Below, piece by piece: positions 7,716 to 15,779 of a stretch of 19,221 nt of DNA. This DNA comes from CAIOZW01 sp049317725 (GTDB lineage: Bacteria > Acidobacteriota > Blastocatellia > RBC074), in contig JBMOHS010000070.1 of the NCBI GenBank assembly GCA_049317725.1, positions 1 to 19,221 on the forward strand, written 5' to 3'. A model generated the notes under the pieces. The model had not been told where the DNA came from. It ran no database searches and worked only from the letters and a program-made list of their open reading frames with translations. Each line of letters begins with the position of its first letter. The stretch's first letter is position 1. The translations under genes and the position numbers were made by a program.

Positions 7716-9044
7716 ATGCCAAATCGAGAGATGACCATCGCGCCGGCGACGGGAAAGCTGGGGGTTCTGATCCCCGGAATTGGAGCGGTATCGACGACCC
7801 TCATCGCCGGGGTCGAAGCGATCAAGCGTGGAATCTCCGCGCCGATCGGTTCTTTGACCCAGATGGGTCGCTTACGGCTCGGCAAGCGGACCGAGAACCG
7901 CTCGGTGCTCATCCGGGATTTTCTACCGCTGGCGACATTGGACGACCTCTGTTTCGGGGGGTGGGATCTCTTTCCAGACCGGGTCGATGAGGCGGCGGAG
8001 AAGGCGAGTGTCCTCGATCCGGCACTCCTCGCCCAGGTCAAGCCGGCCCTGGCGGAGATTGTGCCCTATCCGGCCGTCTTCGATCCGGAGTATGTCACGC
8101 GGTTGCAGGGAACTCACGTCAAGACGGGGGCGACGAAGCGGGAGTTGGCCGAGGCGTTGCGCGAGGATATCCGTGATTTTCGCACCCGCCACGGCTGTGA
8201 GCGGCTGGTCATGGTCTGGTGTGCCAGTACCGAACGGTTTGTCGCTTCCGGAGAGTGCCATCAGACCCTCGAAGCCTTCGAGCGCGGCCTGGAACAGAAT
8301 GATCCCCTCATCGCTCCCAGTCAGATCTACGCTTATGCGGCCCTGCAGGAGGGGGTCCCGTTCGCCAATGGCTCCCCCAACCGGTGCGTCGAGATTCCCG
8401 CCCTGCTTGCCTTGGCGCAGGAGCGAGGCGTTCCGATCAGCGGCAGCGACTTCAAGACCGGCCAGACCTTCATGAAGACGGTGATTGCGCCGGGGCTCAA
8501 GGCGCGCCTGCTCGGGATTGCCGGATGGTACTCGACCAATATCCTGGGCAATCGCGATGGCGAGGTTCTCGCCGATCCGGGTTCTTTCAAGACGAAGGAG
8601 ATCTCCAAGCTGGGCGTCCTCGAACAGATCCTCGAGCCGGAGCGCTACCCGGAGCTCTACGGCGATCTCCATCACCAAGTGCAGATCAACTACTACCCGC
8701 CCCGGGGAGACAACAAAGAAGGGTGGGACAACATTGACATTGTCGGCTGGCTCGGCTACCCGATGCAGATCAAGATCAATTTTCTCTGCCGGGACAGCAT
8801 CCTGGCGGCCCCGCTGGTCCTCGATCTGATTCTGTTGATGGACCTCGCGCAGCGCAGCGGCTTCTCTGGAATTCAAGAGTGGCTCTCGTTCTACTACAAG
8901 AGCCCCCTGGCGGCTCCTGGTCTCAAGCCCGAACATGATTTGCAGATCCAGCTCCTGAAGTTGCACAATACGTTGCGATTTTTGGGACGGGAAGAGCTGA
9001 TCCACCATCTTGGGCTGACCTACTACGGCGTGGAGGAGGAGTAG
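7716..9044 (+). CDS. ino1: myo-inositol-1-phosphate (inositol-3-phosphate) synthase
   Basis: A 442-residue enzyme that converts glucose 6-phosphate to 1D-myo-inositol 3-phosphate using bound NAD, the first step toward inositol and inositol lipids. The N-terminal dinucleotide-binding loop is GVLIPGIGAVSTT (16-28). Family hallmarks are the SGSDFKTGQT segment (243-251; families read SGDDFKSGQT), NYYPPRGDNKEGWDNID beginning at Asn325, and KINFLCRDSILAAPLVLDL from Lys353. The length is between short archaeal/actinobacterial (about 360-390) and long eukaryotic (about 510) forms. The ATG has a strong GAGGAGG site. The next gene, 48 bp downstream, is a BMC shell protein, an unusual partner. No obvious amphipathic encapsulation peptide is seen at either end, so encapsulation is not shown. 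The symbol refers to the family name, not to a proven orthologue. Confidence 0.88.
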   Translation: MPNREMTIAPATGKLGVLIPGIGAVSTTLIAGVEAIKRGISAPIGSLTQMGRLRLGKRTENRSVLIRDFLPLATLDDLCFGGWDLFPDRVDEAAEKASVLDPALLAQVKPALAEIVPYPAVFDPEYVTRLQGTHVKTGATKRELAEALREDIRDFRTRHGCERLVMVWCASTERFVASGECHQTLEAFERGLEQNDPLIAPSQIYAYAALQEGVPFANGSPNRCVEIPALLALAQERGVPISGSDFKTGQTFMKTVIAPGLKARLLGIAGWYSTNILGNRDGEVLADPGSFKTKEISKLGVLEQILEPERYPELYGDLHHQVQINYYPPRGDNKEGWDNIDIVGWLGYPMQIKINFLCRDSILAAPLVLDLILLMDLAQRSGFSGIQEWLSFYYKSPLAAPGLKPEHDLQIQLLKLHNTLRFLGREELIHHLGLTYYGVEEE

Positions 9045-9092
9045 TCGACGTCTCCTCTCCCGAAGAGCCCGCAAAAGGAAACGAGGAGACCG

Positions 9093-9404
9093 ATGGAAGC
9101 ATTAGGGATGGTCGAGTGTCGGGGCATGATTGCCATGGTCGAGGCGGCGGATACGATGGTCAAGGCCGCCAACGTCACGCTGGTCGGGTATGAGCGGATC
9201 GATGCGGGGCTGGTGACAGCGATCGTGCGCGGAGAGGTGGCGGCGGTCAAAGCGGCTGTCGACGCCGGTGCCGCCGCAGCGCGTCGGGTCGGGGAGGTCG
9301 TCTCGACTCACGTCATCCCGCGTCCTCACGGCGAGGTCGATGGCGGAATCCCCGTCCTCAACACCGGGGAGACCAACCGCAAGCCGATCAGCGGGTCGGT
9401 CTGA
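9093..9404 (+). CDS. BMC-H microcompartment shell protein (PduA/EutM-like)
   Basis: A 103-residue single-BMC-domain protein that should form the flat hexameric tiles of a bacterial microcompartment shell. It is closely similar in pattern to PduA/EutM: EALGMVE at the N terminus, VEAADTMVKAANVTLVGYE, a pore loop, VTAIVRGEVAAVKAAVDAGAAAA, then VGEVVSTHVIPRPH. The pore loop reads RIDAG (residues 35-39) instead of the common KIGSG. A roughly 15-residue C-terminal tail after HGEVDGG is not part of the core. The ATG is preceded by ACGAGGAGA. It is downstream of, and probably cotranscribed with, inositol-phosphate synthase. No BMC-P, BMC-T or typical encapsulated aldehyde or alcohol dehydrogenase gene lies in the window, so this is a lone or satellite shell gene, or an edge of a dispersed locus. 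Confidence 0.95.
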   Translation: MEALGMVECRGMIAMVEAADTMVKAANVTLVGYERIDAGLVTAIVRGEVAAVKAAVDAGAAAARRVGEVVSTHVIPRPHGEVDGGIPVLNTGETNRKPISGSV

Positions 9405-9418
9405 CGACTGGCTGATGC

Positions 9419-10300
9419 CTATTCTGAGACCAGTTCGAGCAGGGAGATCTCCGGCGGGCAGCCGTACCGCAGGGGCAGCACGACGGTCCCAAGGCCGCGG
9501 TTGACGTAGAGCTGCGTCTCCCCGAACTGGGCGTGTCCACGGATCAGCCGGCGGGAGGGGCGTTGGAGCCAGCGCCGAGCCCGCTCGTTCTCCCGACCCA
9601 GCAGGAGTCGCCAGTTGATCTGCCCGCCGTGCGTGTGGCCAGAAAGAACCAGATCGAGCCCCGCCCGCGCCGCTTCACGGATCATCCGAGGATTGTGTGA
9701 GAGAAGGATCCGGGGCTCCCGACCGTCCGTTCCGACGAGTGCGAGCCCCAGATTGGCCCGCCCAACTGTGGCGTCATCGACGCCGACCACCTGAAGTCGA
9801 TCTCCCCCACGCGTAATCGAGAGATTTTCATTGATCAGGACGCGAATGCCCTGCTCCTGAAGGGCGCGTGCCATGGCGGGGCCGTCGGTCCAGTGGTCGT
9901 GGTTGCCGAGGACGGCAAGGACGCCGTGTCGGGCCCGGAGGGTGCCGAGCGCCCGGGCGCATCCCGCGATGAAGCTGGGAGAGTGGGAGACATAGTCTCC
10001 CGTCAGGACGATCAGGTCAGGCTGAAGCTGGTTGGCGTGTTGTGCCGCAGTGAGAATCTCGGCTTCGCTGAGGAATGGGCTGTGGTGGATATCGGAGAGC
10101 TGGACGAGCCGAAAGCCGTGAAACGATTGGGCGAGTCGTGCCAGTCGGATCTGACGGCGGGTGATCTCGATCGTCTTCGGTTCGAGCATCGCCGCCTGCA
10201 GGAGCGCAGAGAAGGAGTCCTGCCAGCGCAGGCGCAATCGCAGGCGGAGCCCGCTCCCCATCCGTTCCGTTCGACGTCGTGTGAGACGACTGAGGATCAA
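9419..10300 (-). CDS. Metallophosphoesterase, YkuE/YaeI-like
   Basis: A calcineurin-like phosphoesterase of about 293 residues with all core metal-ligand motifs, numbered from the chosen start: SDIHHSP (Asp70, His72), GDYV (Asp102), GNHDHW (132-137), a SHNP block near 201 and GHTHGGQ (221-227). This set matches the YkuE/YaeI/LpxG-like group, whose members are membrane-associated and cleave phosphodiester or pyrophosphate bonds, in some bacteria of the lipid A precursor UDP-2,3-diacylglucosamine. The N terminus is very arginine-rich with no clear membrane helix. The start is uncertain: a TTG at 10300 is chosen because AGGAGG lies 6 bp upstream; a TTG at 10321 and an ATG at 10261 are alternatives. 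Its stop is 14 bp from the convergent shell-protein stop. The substrate is unknown. Confidence 0.82.
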   Translation of the reverse strand: MILSRLTRRRTERMGSGLRLRLRLRWQDSFSALLQAAMLEPKTIEITRRQIRLARLAQSFHGFRLVQLSDIHHSPFLSEAEILTAAQHANQLQPDLIVLTGDYVSHSPSFIAGCARALGTLRARHGVLAVLGNHDHWTDGPAMARALQEQGIRVLINENLSITRGGDRLQVVGVDDATVGRANLGLALVGTDGREPRILLSHNPRMIREAARAGLDLVLSGHTHGGQINWRLLLGRENERARRWLQRPSRRLIRGHAQFGETQLYVNRGLGTVVLPLRYGCPPEISLLELVSE

Positions 10301-10510
10301 TCCACTCCTCCTCTTGGACAATCAATCTCGTATGGCAAGGCGCCCTCTGGATCACTCCCTCCGACGTGCCGCTCCCCGGGGGCCGAAACAGAAGGAAGAG
10401 ATGGGGTCGTTTGGTTGCAAGAAGAGCCAACTCAACGCAAACTGTTCGCGCCAGAAAGAATCTGTAGTATACGAGTCCTCAAAGATCCGTCAAAGAGAAG
10501 GGAGCAGTCA
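10301..10510. other. Divergent intergenic region, phosphoesterase / DUF4127 operon
   Basis: This 210-bp stretch separates the divergent phosphoesterase and DUF4127 genes. Bases 10430-10500 are less GC-rich and include TAGTAT at 10465-10470, inside a GTATAC palindrome, which could be a weak -10 box for the plus-strand operon. No matching -35 hexamer lies 16-18 bp upstream. The DUF4127 ATG at 10511 is preceded by AAGGGAG as ribosome-binding site. No hairpin terminator or RNA gene was recognised. Confidence 0.4.
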
Positions 10511-12196
10511 ATGAGCAGGCATCACGGATGGCCAAGATCGTTTCTCACGGCGGGATGGGGGATCTTCCTGGTGGGGGTGTTCCTCGGGAAGGGGTTGGGA
10601 GCGGAACCGGCACGCACGCTCGTTCTGGTCCCGGTTGATGACCGCCCGGCCGTCGGTCAGTTTGCCCAGATGATCGGGGCAGTGGCCGATTATGACGTGG
10701 AGATGCCCCCCGCGGAGATGTTGGGGAACTTCACCACCCCGGGAAGGCCCGAGGCGATTGCTGACTGGCTGCTCTCCTCGGAGGCAGGAGATCGACCAGC
10801 CCCCGCGGCCCTGCTCGTTTCGGTCGACATGATCGCGTATGGAGGATTGGTGGCCTCGCGGACGCACGCCGTTCCCCTCGACGAGGTACGTCGGAGGCTC
10901 GACCTCTTCCGGCGGCTCAAGGACCGCTATCCGGGGGTTCCGATCTATGCCTTCAGCGTGATCATGCGGGTGGCGCCGACGGCCAGCCGCACGACCGCCG
11001 CGATCCACGACCAGCTGGCGCGCTGGGCTGAGCTGAAGGACCGCGTGCCCAAGACGGGGGATGGGGTGCTGGCGAAGGAGCTCGAGGAGTTGACCCGGCA
11101 GTTGGGGCCGTCCGTGCTGGCCGATTACCTCGCCGCGCGGCAGCGCAATCTCGAAATCAACCTGGCGGCGCTGGCCCTACGGCAGTCGGGCGTCATTGAC
11201 GAACTGATCCTGCTGCAGGACGATGCCCGCGCGTACGGGCTCCATCGGCAAGATCAGGCCGTCCTGCGCACTCGCTTGGCAAAATTGGGGCTCGAGCGGA
11301 GCGTCCCGATCTACAACGGAACGGACGAGGGATCGCTCTCGCTGGTCAGCCGGGCGATCCTCGCGCGGGAGCGCCGCACGATCCGCGTCGCGGTGGTCTA
11401 CTCCTCAGAGAAGAGCCGCGAGGTGATCGCGCCCTACGAGGATCACCCCCTCCAGTTCACAGTCGAAAATCAGGTGCGAGCTTCCGGGGCGACGCTGGTC
11501 CCGGCGAGAGAGCGTGCCGACTATCGCCTCTTCATCCATGCCCCGGCGACGACACCCGCCGAGTACCAACGGTTCGAGAAGCGACTGATTGGGGATTTGA
11601 AGGCGGGTCGATCCGTCGCCTTGGCCGATCTTCTCTTTCCCGCCCCGCATTACAGTGGAGCGGATGAGCGGCTGGTGCGCGCGCTGGTCGAGGCGGAAGT
11701 GGTCGATCGTCTCACTGGCTATGCTGCCTGGAATACGGCGGGCAACACGCTTGGGACGGCGATCCCGCACGCCAACCTGCGGCGGCTGGCGCAGGGGATG
11801 GCCGCCCCCTCTCCGATCCGGCGTGCTGAGGCGGAGGTCGCGCACCTCCAGTTTCTCCTCAACCGGTTCGCGGGGGACTATCTCTACCATGATCTGGTCC
11901 GGCCAGTGGTCAATCAGCGTTTGCGGGAGGCCGCGGCGCAGGAGTCGTTCACCCTCTCCGAGCTGACGCCGGAGCGGCGGGCCTGGGCTGAGCGGTCGGT
12001 GGCAGAGGATCTGGAGCCGCGGATGGAGGCCTTCTTTCGGGCCCATTTTCTGGGCCGCCGCTACCCGATCGACCGGGGACGCCAGTTGACCGTGACCGGT
12101 CTGCGGGACGTCAAGGTGACCTTGCCGTGGGCACGGACCTTCGAATGCCGGATCGACGGGCGGATCGAGTCGCGGGTGGAGGAGCGAAGACGATGA
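10511..12196 (+). CDS. DUF4127 family protein, exported
   Basis: A 561-residue protein with an N-terminal signal-like segment (hydrophobic residues about 11-30, ending GLGAEPA). It matches the DUF4127 family, which I recognise from VPVDDRP at 40-46, LLVSVDMIAYGGLVASR near 101-117, FSVIMRVAPT, LLQDDARAYGLHRQD, YNGTDEGSLSLVSRA and the Asn/Thr-rich AAWNTAGNTLGTAIPHANLR. The function of the family is unknown. The conserved Asp/Asn-rich motifs suggest a hydrolase- or lyase-type active site, but that is inference. Many family members occur beside sugar kinases and transporters in my recollection of such neighbourhoods, and the same holds here. The start at 10511 is preceded by AAGGGAG; the open frame extends upstream only over the antisense of the phosphoesterase. 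Its TGA overlaps the next gene's ATG (ATGA), implying tight coupling to the transporter. Confidence 0.85.
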   Translation: MSRHHGWPRSFLTAGWGIFLVGVFLGKGLGAEPARTLVLVPVDDRPAVGQFAQMIGAVADYDVEMPPAEMLGNFTTPGRPEAIADWLLSSEAGDRPAPAALLVSVDMIAYGGLVASRTHAVPLDEVRRRLDLFRRLKDRYPGVPIYAFSVIMRVAPTASRTTAAIHDQLARWAELKDRVPKTGDGVLAKELEELTRQLGPSVLADYLAARQRNLEINLAALALRQSGVIDELILLQDDARAYGLHRQDQAVLRTRLAKLGLERSVPIYNGTDEGSLSLVSRAILARERRTIRVAVVYSSEKSREVIAPYEDHPLQFTVENQVRASGATLVPARERADYRLFIHAPATTPAEYQRFEKRLIGDLKAGRSVALADLLFPAPHYSGADERLVRALVEAEVVDRLTGYAAWNTAGNTLGTAIPHANLRRLAQGMAAPSPIRRAEAEVAHLQFLLNRFAGDYLYHDLVRPVVNQRLREAAAQESFTLSELTPERRAWAERSVAEDLEPRMEAFFRAHFLGRRYPIDRGRQLTVTGLRDVKVTLPWARTFECRIDGRIESRVEERRR

Positions 12197-13458
12197 CGGC
12201 TGTCTTGATTCTGGTGGTCTTTCTGCTCTTCGCTGGGCTGATGATGACCCGGCGAGTGCCAGCGATCCTGGCGATTCCGGCGATGGCGGTTGCCGTGGCC
12301 TTGGTGGCGCGGACGGGGCCTGCGGTGATTCTCGACCAAGTGGTGACACAAGGAGCGACACGTCTCGCGGGGCAGTACCTTATGGTCGTGGCGGGCGCGA
12401 TGCTCGGTCGGATCGTCATGCAGACGGGCATTGCCGAGAGCATCATCAAACGAGCCGCCGAGTTTGGCGGAGACCGCCCGATGATCGTCGCCGGGACGAT
12501 GATGGTCGCGGTGGCGTGGCTCTTCACGACATTGACCGGCCTTGGTGCAGTGATGATGGTCGGCAGCCTCGCCTTGCCGATCCTGATGAGCATCGGCGTT
12601 CCGCGGCGCTTGAGTGCCCTCTTTTTTCTGCTCGCCTTTGGGCTCGGCTTTGTCTTCAACATTGGGATGTGGGGGTTCTACCAGGGAACCTTCGGGATCG
12701 ACCCGACCTCGATTCGCCAGTTTGCCAGCGTTCTGGCGGTGATCGATGGTGGAGTCCTGATCGTCTTTGCCTTCCTCGCGGCGCGGCGGATGCGGCAGGA
12801 GGGGGCGTGGGCGGTCGAGACACAGCCCGCTCTCCCACCTGTCGAGCGCACGGTGCCCTTGATCGCCTTGCTCGTCCCGATCCTGCCGTTGGGGCTCCAC
12901 GCGGGGCTCGGAGTCCCGGTGGTGGCCTCCTTCCTGCTGGCAGCGATTGTTGGCGTCCTCGTGACGCGTCCCCGGGAGATGGTGCGCCAGCTCTCGAGCG
13001 CGGCGGTCAAGGGGGTCGAGGATGTCGCACCCGCCGTCATTCTGATGGTGGGGATTGGGATGCTGCTCAACGCGACGATGCTGCCGGCGGTCAAGGCTTC
13101 CGTGAGCCCGCTGCTGGGAGGGATTCCGCTTCGGTCGCCGCTCGTCTACGTGCTCTTCTTCGGGCTGCTCTCGCCACTGGCCCTCTACCGGGGCCCGCTC
13201 AATCCCTATGGAATCGGGATTGGGCTCTACCTGCTGATCCGCGACCTCGACCTGCTTCCACCGCTGGCCTTGCTGGCGGCGGTCATGAGCGTTGTGCAAG
13301 TCCAGACCATCTGCGATCCGACCAACACGCAGAATGTCTGGGTCGCCAACTATGTCGGGGTTCGGGTGGAGGAGTTGACGCGTCACGTGCTGCTCTTCAA
13401 GATGGCGGTCTGCCTGCTGGGGTTACTCGCCGCGGTCTGGCTCTATCTGTGGCGCTGA
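12193..13458 (+). CDS. Multi-pass membrane transporter, citrate/ion transporter (IT) superfamily-like
   Basis: A 421-residue, very hydrophobic protein with about 11-13 predicted membrane segments (for example about 3-20, 22-40, 62-80, 98-118, 120-135, 140-160, 178-197, 222-257, 278-298, 315-335, 352-371, 400-420). There are two similar halves, each with a Gly/Pro-rich re-entrant-like stretch, and the end carries DPTNTQNVWVANYVG, where polar residues may contact substrate or Na+. This layout fits secondary carriers of the IT superfamily (CitMHS, GntP, DcuC or ArsB/NhaD types), but no subfamily is firmly recognised. The ATG lies within the stop of the DUF4127 gene (4-bp overlap), and the next gene starts 16 bp later. 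The context suggests import of a small organic acid or sugar-acid-like product handled by the neighbours. Confidence 0.75.
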   Translation: MTAVLILVVFLLFAGLMMTRRVPAILAIPAMAVAVALVARTGPAVILDQVVTQGATRLAGQYLMVVAGAMLGRIVMQTGIAESIIKRAAEFGGDRPMIVAGTMMVAVAWLFTTLTGLGAVMMVGSLALPILMSIGVPRRLSALFFLLAFGLGFVFNIGMWGFYQGTFGIDPTSIRQFASVLAVIDGGVLIVFAFLAARRMRQEGAWAVETQPALPPVERTVPLIALLVPILPLGLHAGLGVPVVASFLLAAIVGVLVTRPREMVRQLSSAAVKGVEDVAPAVILMVGIGMLLNATMLPAVKASVSPLLGGIPLRSPLVYVLFFGLLSPLALYRGPLNPYGIGIGLYLLIRDLDLLPPLALLAAVMSVVQVQTICDPTNTQNVWVANYVGVRVEELTRHVLLFKMAVCLLGLLAAVWLYLWR

Positions 13459-13474
13459 AGAGGGGGAGGGGCGC

Positions 13475-15709
13475 GTGGGGCAACGGAATGGGCCAGTGCG
13501 GATCGGAATCGACGTCGGGGGGACCTTCACCGATGTGGTGGCGATCGACCAGACGACCCGCGAATTGATCGGGCAGCTTAAGGTGCCGACCTCGCACTCC
13601 GCCAGGGAAGGGGTGGCGCGGGGCATCGTCGAGGCGCTCGAGCGCCTCCTCACGGCCTTTGACATTCGACCAGAGCAGGTCAGCTTCATCGCACACAGTA
13701 CGACCCAGGCGACCAATGCGCTCCTCGAAGGGGACGTCGCGACCGTGGGCGTGGTGGGAATCGGCCAGGGGCTGGAGGGATGGCTGGTCCGACGGGCGAC
13801 GAGGATTCCCCCGATCCCCTTGACCAGCCTCCACCGTCTGGTGGCCCCGCACGCCTATCTCGACCTTGGTTCGCTTAAGTCTGAGGACCGGACGGAAGAG
13901 ATCGACCAAGAGATCGACCAATCGATCGACCAATCGATCGACAGGGCGATCGACCAGTTGCGAGCCGCCGGTGCCGAGGTGATCGTCGCCAGCGAGGCCT
14001 TCGGCGTCGACCGCACCGCCATCGAGGATCTGGTCGTCGAGCGGGCCCAGGCGATGGGTCTTCGTGCCACTTCGGGGCACGAGGTGAGCAGCCTCTACGG
14101 CCTGCGCGTGCGGACGCGAACGGCCGTCATCAACGGGGCGATTCTTCCGAAGATGATCGAGACGGCGGAGATGACCGAGCGCTGTGTCCGCGAGACGGGG
14201 ATCACCGCTCCGCTCATGATCATGCGATCGGATGGCGGGGTCATGAGCGTCGCCGAGGTCCATCGGCGGCCGATTCTGACGATGCTGTCGGGACCCGCCG
14301 CGGGGATCGCCGGAACGCTCCTTCACGAACGGGTCTCTGACGGGATCTTCATCGAGGTTGGCGGAACGTCGGCGGATATCTCGGTGATCCGGGACGGCAG
14401 CCCGGCGACCCGACCCGCTCGCCTCGGCGGCCACCGGATGTACGTCGACACGCTGGACGTCCGGACATTGGGAGTGGGAGGGGGCAGCCTCGTCCGGGTC
14501 GGCCTCGATGGGCAGCGGCCGGTGGCCCTTGCCGACGTCGGCCCGCGCAGTGCTCATATCGCCGGATATGGCTATGTTTGCTACACCGATCCGGGATTGC
14601 TGGCCGGGGCGGTGCTCGAGATTGTCCAGCCGACCGATCGCGACGCACGGGATCACGTCGTCTTTCGCTTGCCGGACGGGCAGCGAGTCGCGCTGACGAC
14701 GACCTGCGCCGCCAACTGCCTGGGCCAAGTCTCCCCGGGCCAATTCGCTTACGGACAACGCGAGTCCGCCCAACTGGCCTTTCGGCGATTGGCCGAAGCC
14801 CTGGGGTCTCGCGCCTCTGGCGAAGAGGTAGCGCGGCAGGTCTTGACGATCGCCTGTCGCAAGATTCGCGAGACACTCGAACAGTTGATGGTCGAATACC
14901 GTCTGGCGCGTGATCAGGTAGTCCTGGTCGGGGGAGGGGGAGGCGGGGCCGTTCTGGTGCCCTTCACCGCCGAGATGATGTCGCTGGAGCATCGTCTGGC
15001 GAGGAATGCCGAGGTGATCTCCCCGATCGGGGTGGCCATGGCAATGGTCCGAGATACCGTCGAGCGGACGATGGTCGACCCGACGCCAGACGATCTCGTC
15101 CGGGTGCGACGCGAGGCGACCGAGGCGGCGATTGCCGCGGGAGCGGTCCCAGGAAGCGTCGAGGTCGAGGTCGAGGTCGACCCGCGGCGCAACCTTGTCC
15201 GCGCGGTCGCCATCGGTGCGACAGAGCTGCGTCGCGATGCCTCTGAGGTCTCCCTGCAGACGACGGAACAGTGCCAGCAAGTCGCTGCCCGCTCGATGCG
15301 TGTGCCGGAGACAGCAGTTCATCTGCTGACCGAGGCCGGATCGTTCCTGGTCTTCGGGGCGGCTGCCCCCGCCCCCTCCCGCTTTCGACGCTGGCGCGAT
15401 CCGGGGGAGCTTTTCCGGATTGTCGACCGCACCGGGGTGGTCCGGCTCCAGCGGCAGGGAAGGGCCGTCGTTCGGCGAAGCACTCCCCGCACCGTTCGCG
15501 AAGAGCTGACGCTGGCGGTCGAGTCCCTCACCGATTACGGCGATGCTGGCCGGACCCTCCCGGATCTCTTTCTGCTGTACGGCACCCGGCTCGCCAACTT
15601 CTCGGGGCTGGCGACCCTCGAACAGGTGCTGACCCTGGTCGAGGTCGAGTTGGGCGGACTCGACCCGGACTGTCCGCTCGGGCTGGTCGCCTGCGCCAAG
15701 GAGTTATAA
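13475..15709 (+). CDS. Hydantoinase/oxoprolinase A-type (HyuA-like) protein
   Basis: A 744-residue cytosolic protein of the hydantoinase/oxoprolinase family, ATP-dependent enzymes that open cyclic amides such as 5-oxoproline or N-methylhydantoin, or carboxylate ketones. The actin-like ATP-binding N domain starts with GIDVGGTFTD (11-20) and HSTTQATNALLEGD (74-87). The central part has RSDGGVMS, LSGPAAGIAG, EVGGTSADIS and LGVGGGS; the glycine loop VLVGGGGGGA is near residue 485. About 170 further residues form a C-terminal extension. No HyuB partner gene follows, so it resembles single-subunit family members. Residues 143-162 are a tetrapeptide repeat (I-D-Q/R-x) encoded by a DNA repeat. The GTG start is chosen for GGGGGAGGGG just upstream. 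The substrate is unknown; a cyclic amide or lactam is a family-based guess. Confidence 0.85.
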   Translation: MGQRNGPVRIGIDVGGTFTDVVAIDQTTRELIGQLKVPTSHSAREGVARGIVEALERLLTAFDIRPEQVSFIAHSTTQATNALLEGDVATVGVVGIGQGLEGWLVRRATRIPPIPLTSLHRLVAPHAYLDLGSLKSEDRTEEIDQEIDQSIDQSIDRAIDQLRAAGAEVIVASEAFGVDRTAIEDLVVERAQAMGLRATSGHEVSSLYGLRVRTRTAVINGAILPKMIETAEMTERCVRETGITAPLMIMRSDGGVMSVAEVHRRPILTMLSGPAAGIAGTLLHERVSDGIFIEVGGTSADISVIRDGSPATRPARLGGHRMYVDTLDVRTLGVGGGSLVRVGLDGQRPVALADVGPRSAHIAGYGYVCYTDPGLLAGAVLEIVQPTDRDARDHVVFRLPDGQRVALTTTCAANCLGQVSPGQFAYGQRESAQLAFRRLAEALGSRASGEEVARQVLTIACRKIRETLEQLMVEYRLARDQVVLVGGGGGGAVLVPFTAEMMSLEHRLARNAEVISPIGVAMAMVRDTVERTMVDPTPDDLVRVRREATEAAIAAGAVPGSVEVEVEVDPRRNLVRAVAIGATELRRDASEVSLQTTEQCQQVAARSMRVPETAVHLLTEAGSFLVFGAAAPAPSRFRRWRDPGELFRIVDRTGVVRLQRQGRAVVRRSTPRTVREELTLAVESLTDYGDAGRTLPDLFLLYGTRLANFSGLATLEQVLTLVEVELGGLDPDCPLGLVACAKEL
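13901..13957 (+). repeat. 12-bp tandem repeat inside the HyuA-like gene
   Basis: Units begin at 13901, 13913, 13925, 13937 and 13949 with the pattern ATCGACCAATCG. The second and third are identical, the first and fourth differ at the last bases, and the fifth is cut to 9 bp. Because the unit is a multiple of three, it encodes five tandem copies of I-D-(Q/R)-x and keeps the frame. It is probably slippage-derived and lies in an exposed helix between the N-terminal ATPase segment and the central domain. Confidence 0.85.
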
Positions 15710-15726
15710 GCCAGCTCTACTGGCGC

Positions 15727-15744
15727 CGCTCTTCGCTGAGAGCG
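15727..15744 (+). terminator. Short hairpin after the HyuA-like gene
   Basis: CGCTCT (15727-15732) and AGAGCG (15739-15744) form a perfect 6-bp stem with a 6-base loop, 17 bases after the TAA stop. There is no T-run after it, so a full intrinsic terminator is unlikely. It may attenuate or stabilise RNA within the operon, since this 70-bp gap is the widest in the run. Evidence is only the pairing. Confidence 0.25.
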
Positions 15745-15779
15745 CACCCAGCATCCACACAAGTCAACGAGAAGAGAGA

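Noticed and set aside
9893..10510. N-terminal extension of the DUF4127 open frame
   Set aside because: It runs antisense through the phosphoesterase gene; the signal peptide starts at the ATG at 10511.
12061..13386. 441-codon minus-strand open frame over the transporter gene
   Set aside because: It is antisense to a well-formed membrane protein; its His/Gln/Arg-rich product is typical of complementing hydrophobic codons.
13397..15322. 641-codon minus-strand open frame over the HyuA-like gene
   Set aside because: The composition is Asp/Arg/His-rich without domain motifs, and it lies fully antisense to a protein with clear family signatures.
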